Assembly: GCA_964569055.1 (NCBI GenBank)
Contig: CAZMSZ010000345.1
Location: forward strand, 1-8,203
Direction of reading: 5' to 3'
Length of the DNA: 8,203 nucleotides
Origin: JAWLGW01 sp964569055
GTDB taxonomy: Bacteria; Planctomycetota; J058
The stretch's first letter is position 1. Every line of letters starts with the position of its first letter. A program made the translations under genes and the position numbers. The notes below the pieces were generated by a model. It saw only the letters and a list, made by a program, of their open reading frames with translations. It was not told the origin of the DNA and searched no databases. Positions 5,979-8,203 of the stretch are shown here, piece after piece.

Positions 5979-6100
5979 CCGCGCATCGTCGCGCGCGCCG
6001 CCCCGCCGGGAAGGGTCAGGCGAGCCGCGCGGTATGCTCCAGGCGAGGGGTGCGTCGTGCCGCAGCGCGGGGCGAGCTCGGGCCGGCGGGGAGGGGGCGC
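5979..6100. promoter_or_regulatory. Divergent intergenic region between the AlkB gene and kinase gene 2
   Basis: This 122-base spacer must contain the start signals of both divergent genes unless they lie inside coding sequence. On the + strand, TATGCT at 6033-6038 (preceded by GG) is the only A/T-containing -10-like hexamer; no clear -35 accompanies it. GGAGG at 6090-6094 sits six bases before the GTG at 6101 and is a strong ribosome site for the kinase. On the minus strand I see no good Shine-Dalgarno before the AlkB start. Confidence 0.35.
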
Positions 6101-8203
6101 GTGAGCGGCCGTCCCGCGGCGATCGGACCCTACGCGGTCGTGCGCGAGCTCGGGCGCGGCGCCATGGGCGTGGTGTTCGAGGCCGAGGACACCCGCACCG
6201 GCCGGCCGGTCGCGCTCAAGCTGCTGCTCGAGGCCGAGGCCTCGCCCGAGGCGCTGACCCGGTTCGGGCGCGAAGCCGAGCTCCTGGCGCGGGTCCGGCA
6301 CGTCAACGTGGTGCGGATCCACGAGCTGGGTCGCGCGCCGCAGGGCCCGTTCATCGCGCTGGAGCGGGTCGAGGGCGAGAGCCTGGCAGACCGGCTCGTG
6401 CGCGGCCCCCTCCCGCCGGAGGAGGCCACGACGGTCGTCCGCGCGCTCGCCGACGCGCTGGCGGCGGTCCACGCGGCGGGGGTCCTGCACCGCGACATCA
6501 AGCCGGCCAACGTGTTCGTGCGCCCCGACGGGAGCCCCGTCCTCCTCGACTTCGGGATCGCGCGCGACACCGCCGCGCAGCAGCGCCTCACCGTGACCGG
6601 CGCCCTCATGGGGTCGCCCGCCTACATGGCTCCCGAGCAGGCCGACGGCATGGCTCCCCGCGAGCTCGACGCGCGGACCGACGTCTACGGCCTGGGCGCG
6701 CTGCTGTTCACGTGCCTGGCCGGCGCGCCGCCCTTCACAGGGGTGTCCGCGATGCAGGTGCTGCAGCACGTCCTCGCGTCCGAGCCGAGCTGGCCCGCTC
6801 ACGTCTCCCCGGCGCTCTCGAGCCTGCTACGGACGGCCATGGCCAAGGACCGCGCCGCGCGCTACCCGACGGCGGCGGCGCTGCGCGACGCCCTCGACGC
6901 CGCTCTGCGCGGCGCGGAGCTCGCGGCCGCCTCGCGCGCGCGTCGCGGACCCGTAGCCCTCCTCACGATGATCGCGCTGCTCGCGGTCATGGGCGCGCTG
7001 TGGGCCGCCCGCTCCGCGCCACGCGTGGAGGAGACCAGCGAGCCCGCCCCGCTCACCCGCGGAGGCGCGGCGATCAGCTCGGCCTCGACTCCCCCTCCGC
7101 CCGAGCTCCCCAGGCTCGTCCCGCGCGAGGTCGACCTCGGCAAGCCGCACCGCCTCAACCCCGGGAGCGACCGCCGAGGGAGCTGGTGTGCGCGGTTCGT
7201 GAGCGAGGATCGGCTCGTCGTCGTGCACGCGCGGGACCACCGCTGGGAGGCGCAGCTGTGGGTGCTCGGCGAGCCCGCGCGCCGGCTCACCAGCATGGAG
7301 GTGGCGTGGCAGAGGATCCCGCACACCACGATGGCGCAGCTGTTCGCGGTCGCGCCGCCCGAGCGGCCAGACCGGCTGTTCTTGCCAGACGGACAGGCGC
7401 TCGTCGAGATCCGGATCACCCCTGAGGGCGCGCTCGTCCGCGCCGGCGAGCTCGCGCTGAGCGAGCTGCCGTACGCCGCCGCGGCCTCGCCCGACGGCGC
7501 CTCCCTCGCCATCTCCACGCTCGACCCCCAGGCGCTCACCCCGTGGGTCGAGGTGTGGGACCTCGCGACAAGCACCCGACGCGCCCGCTGGGACGCGGGG
7601 CTGACGCCGGGGGGGACGAGCGCGCCGGTGGGCGCGTTCGCGTGGAGCGCCGACGGACGCACGCTGCTGGCCGTCAGTGACACCCAGGGCGTCTGGGGGT
7701 TCGACGCGGAGAAGCAGGTTCACGGCGGCTGGAGCGCTTGGACGCTGGAGGGCGCGGCGGCGCGCGAGGTCGGTCGCGGTCGGCTCAAGCTCGCCGGCAA
7801 GTGCGCGGCGACCTCCTGGGACGGCGCCACGTTCCTGGTCGGCAGCGGCAGCTATGAGCTCTATCGCCTGCGGCTGGGCCAGGAGGGCGTCACCTTCGAG
7901 GGGACCGACATCTCGGCCGAACGGCGCGACAAGAGCTACGCGGTGGCCCACCCCGAGACCCTGCGCGCGCTCGCCGTAGCGCGGCGCCCGCGGCTCCTGG
8001 CCAGCGTCTCCGGCCAGGCCTCGGGCCCCAACGTCGGCGGCGACCTGCGCTTCTGGGACGTCGAGCGAGGGGGCCAGCTCGGGCGGCGCCGACTGCGCGG
8101 CGAGGTGCCGACGGGCCTCGACTCGGTGGCGTTCTCACCCTCGGGCCGTCGCCTCGCGGTGGGGGCGACCGGCCATGGGGTGCTGTGGTTCGACGTCCGC
8201 TAC
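6101..8203 (+). CDS. Membrane-anchored Ser/Thr protein kinase with C-terminal beta-propeller-like domain (partial, runs off the right edge)
   Basis: 701 codons are open to the window edge with no stop, so the C-terminus is missing. The cytoplasmic kinase domain starts almost at once (about 11-270): glycine loop LGRGAMGVVFEAE (17-29), Lys40, helix-C Glu58, HRDIKPAN (130-137; catalytic Asp132), DFGIARD (150-156) and MGSPAYMAPEQ (170-180). This is a PknB-like RD kinase with all key residues. A membrane helix follows at about 284-303 (VALLTMIALLAVMGALW), then a Ser/Pro-rich linker. The remainder (about 336-701) is probably extracytoplasmic and has WD40/PD40-type blade marks: SPDG (463-466), VWDL (485-488), WSADGR (515-520), FWDV (651-654) and FSPSGRR (678-684). 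This suggests a receptor-type kinase with a ligand- or protein-binding propeller. GTG 6101 is chosen for GGAGG at 6090-6094. The gene is divergent from AlkB; substrates are unknown. Confidence 0.92.
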   Translation, partial: MSGRPAAIGPYAVVRELGRGAMGVVFEAEDTRTGRPVALKLLLEAEASPEALTRFGREAELLARVRHVNVVRIHELGRAPQGPFIALERVEGESLADRLVRGPLPPEEATTVVRALADALAAVHAAGVLHRDIKPANVFVRPDGSPVLLDFGIARDTAAQQRLTVTGALMGSPAYMAPEQADGMAPRELDARTDVYGLGALLFTCLAGAPPFTGVSAMQVLQHVLASEPSWPAHVSPALSSLLRTAMAKDRAARYPTAAALRDALDAALRGAELAAASRARRGPVALLTMIALLAVMGALWAARSAPRVEETSEPAPLTRGGAAISSASTPPPPELPRLVPREVDLGKPHRLNPGSDRRGSWCARFVSEDRLVVVHARDHRWEAQLWVLGEPARRLTSMEVAWQRIPHTTMAQLFAVAPPERPDRLFLPDGQALVEIRITPEGALVRAGELALSELPYAAAASPDGASLAISTLDPQALTPWVEVWDLATSTRRARWDAGLTPGGTSAPVGAFAWSADGRTLLAVSDTQGVWGFDAEKQVHGGWSAWTLEGAAAREVGRGRLKLAGKCAATSWDGATFLVGSGSYELYRLRLGQEGVTFEGTDISAERRDKSYAVAHPETLRALAVARRPRLLASVSGQASGPNVGGDLRFWDVERGGQLGRRRLRGEVPTGLDSVAFSPSGRRLAVGATGHGVLWFDVRY

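Noticed and set aside
5830..7425. Plus-strand open frame of 531 codons
   Set aside because: It is a shifted-frame, Arg/Ala/Gly-rich product over the AlkB and kinase 2 genes. The kinase reads cleanly in another frame from 6101 to the edge.
6827..7951. Minus-strand open frame of 374 codons opposite kinase gene 2
   Set aside because: No motif and low-complexity Arg/Ala composition; the + strand frame encodes the membrane helix and propeller-like blades.
1..8203. CRISPR array, tRNA/rRNA, insertion sequence or prophage signs
   Set aside because: No regular repeat-spacer pattern, cloverleaf, transposase motif or terminal repeat was seen; composition is uniform across the window.

Overview
The window is extremely G+C rich (about three quarters G+C by eye), with strongly G/C-biased third codon positions and many GTG starts. 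It carries two eukaryote-like Ser/Thr protein kinase genes within 4 kb. This combination suits a large-genome myxobacterium-like organism (Myxococcota, for example a Polyangia/Haliangium-type lineage). That placement is an inference from composition and gene content; no marker gene is present.

Left part (1-187): no supportable gene. It holds a perfect G7/C7 hairpin (122-146) and a second perfect dyad (166-185) whose loop contains the Shine-Dalgarno sequence of the first gene.

Molybdate block (188-3595, + strand): four genes run head to tail. They encode an XRE-type helix-turn-helix regulator fused to a periplasmic-binding-protein-like ligand domain, then ModA (lipoprotein oxyanion-binding protein), ModB (permease) and ModC (ATPase). 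Each of the three junctions is the same four-base GTGA overlap, so the genes are almost certainly one transcript with coupled translation. The likely logic is a cytoplasmic sensor of molybdate, tungstate or a molybdenum cofactor species controlling its own ABC importer.

Gap (3596-4046): a small membrane protein can be read here only if one base is skipped near 3803-3805, so it is probably a frameshifted gene or contains a sequencing error. An 8-bp inverted repeat precedes its ATG, and a 6-bp repeat lies near its 3' part.

Right part (4047-8203): a soluble Ser/Thr kinase with an N-terminal paired helical domain is followed, in convergent orientation, by an AlkB-type Fe(II)/2-oxoglutarate dioxygenase on the minus strand. 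Divergent from AlkB is a second, membrane-anchored Ser/Thr kinase. Its extracytoplasmic part looks like a beta-propeller, and the gene runs off the right edge. The two kinases differ in architecture and are probably independent signalling units. I see no mobile element, CRISPR array, tRNA or rRNA.
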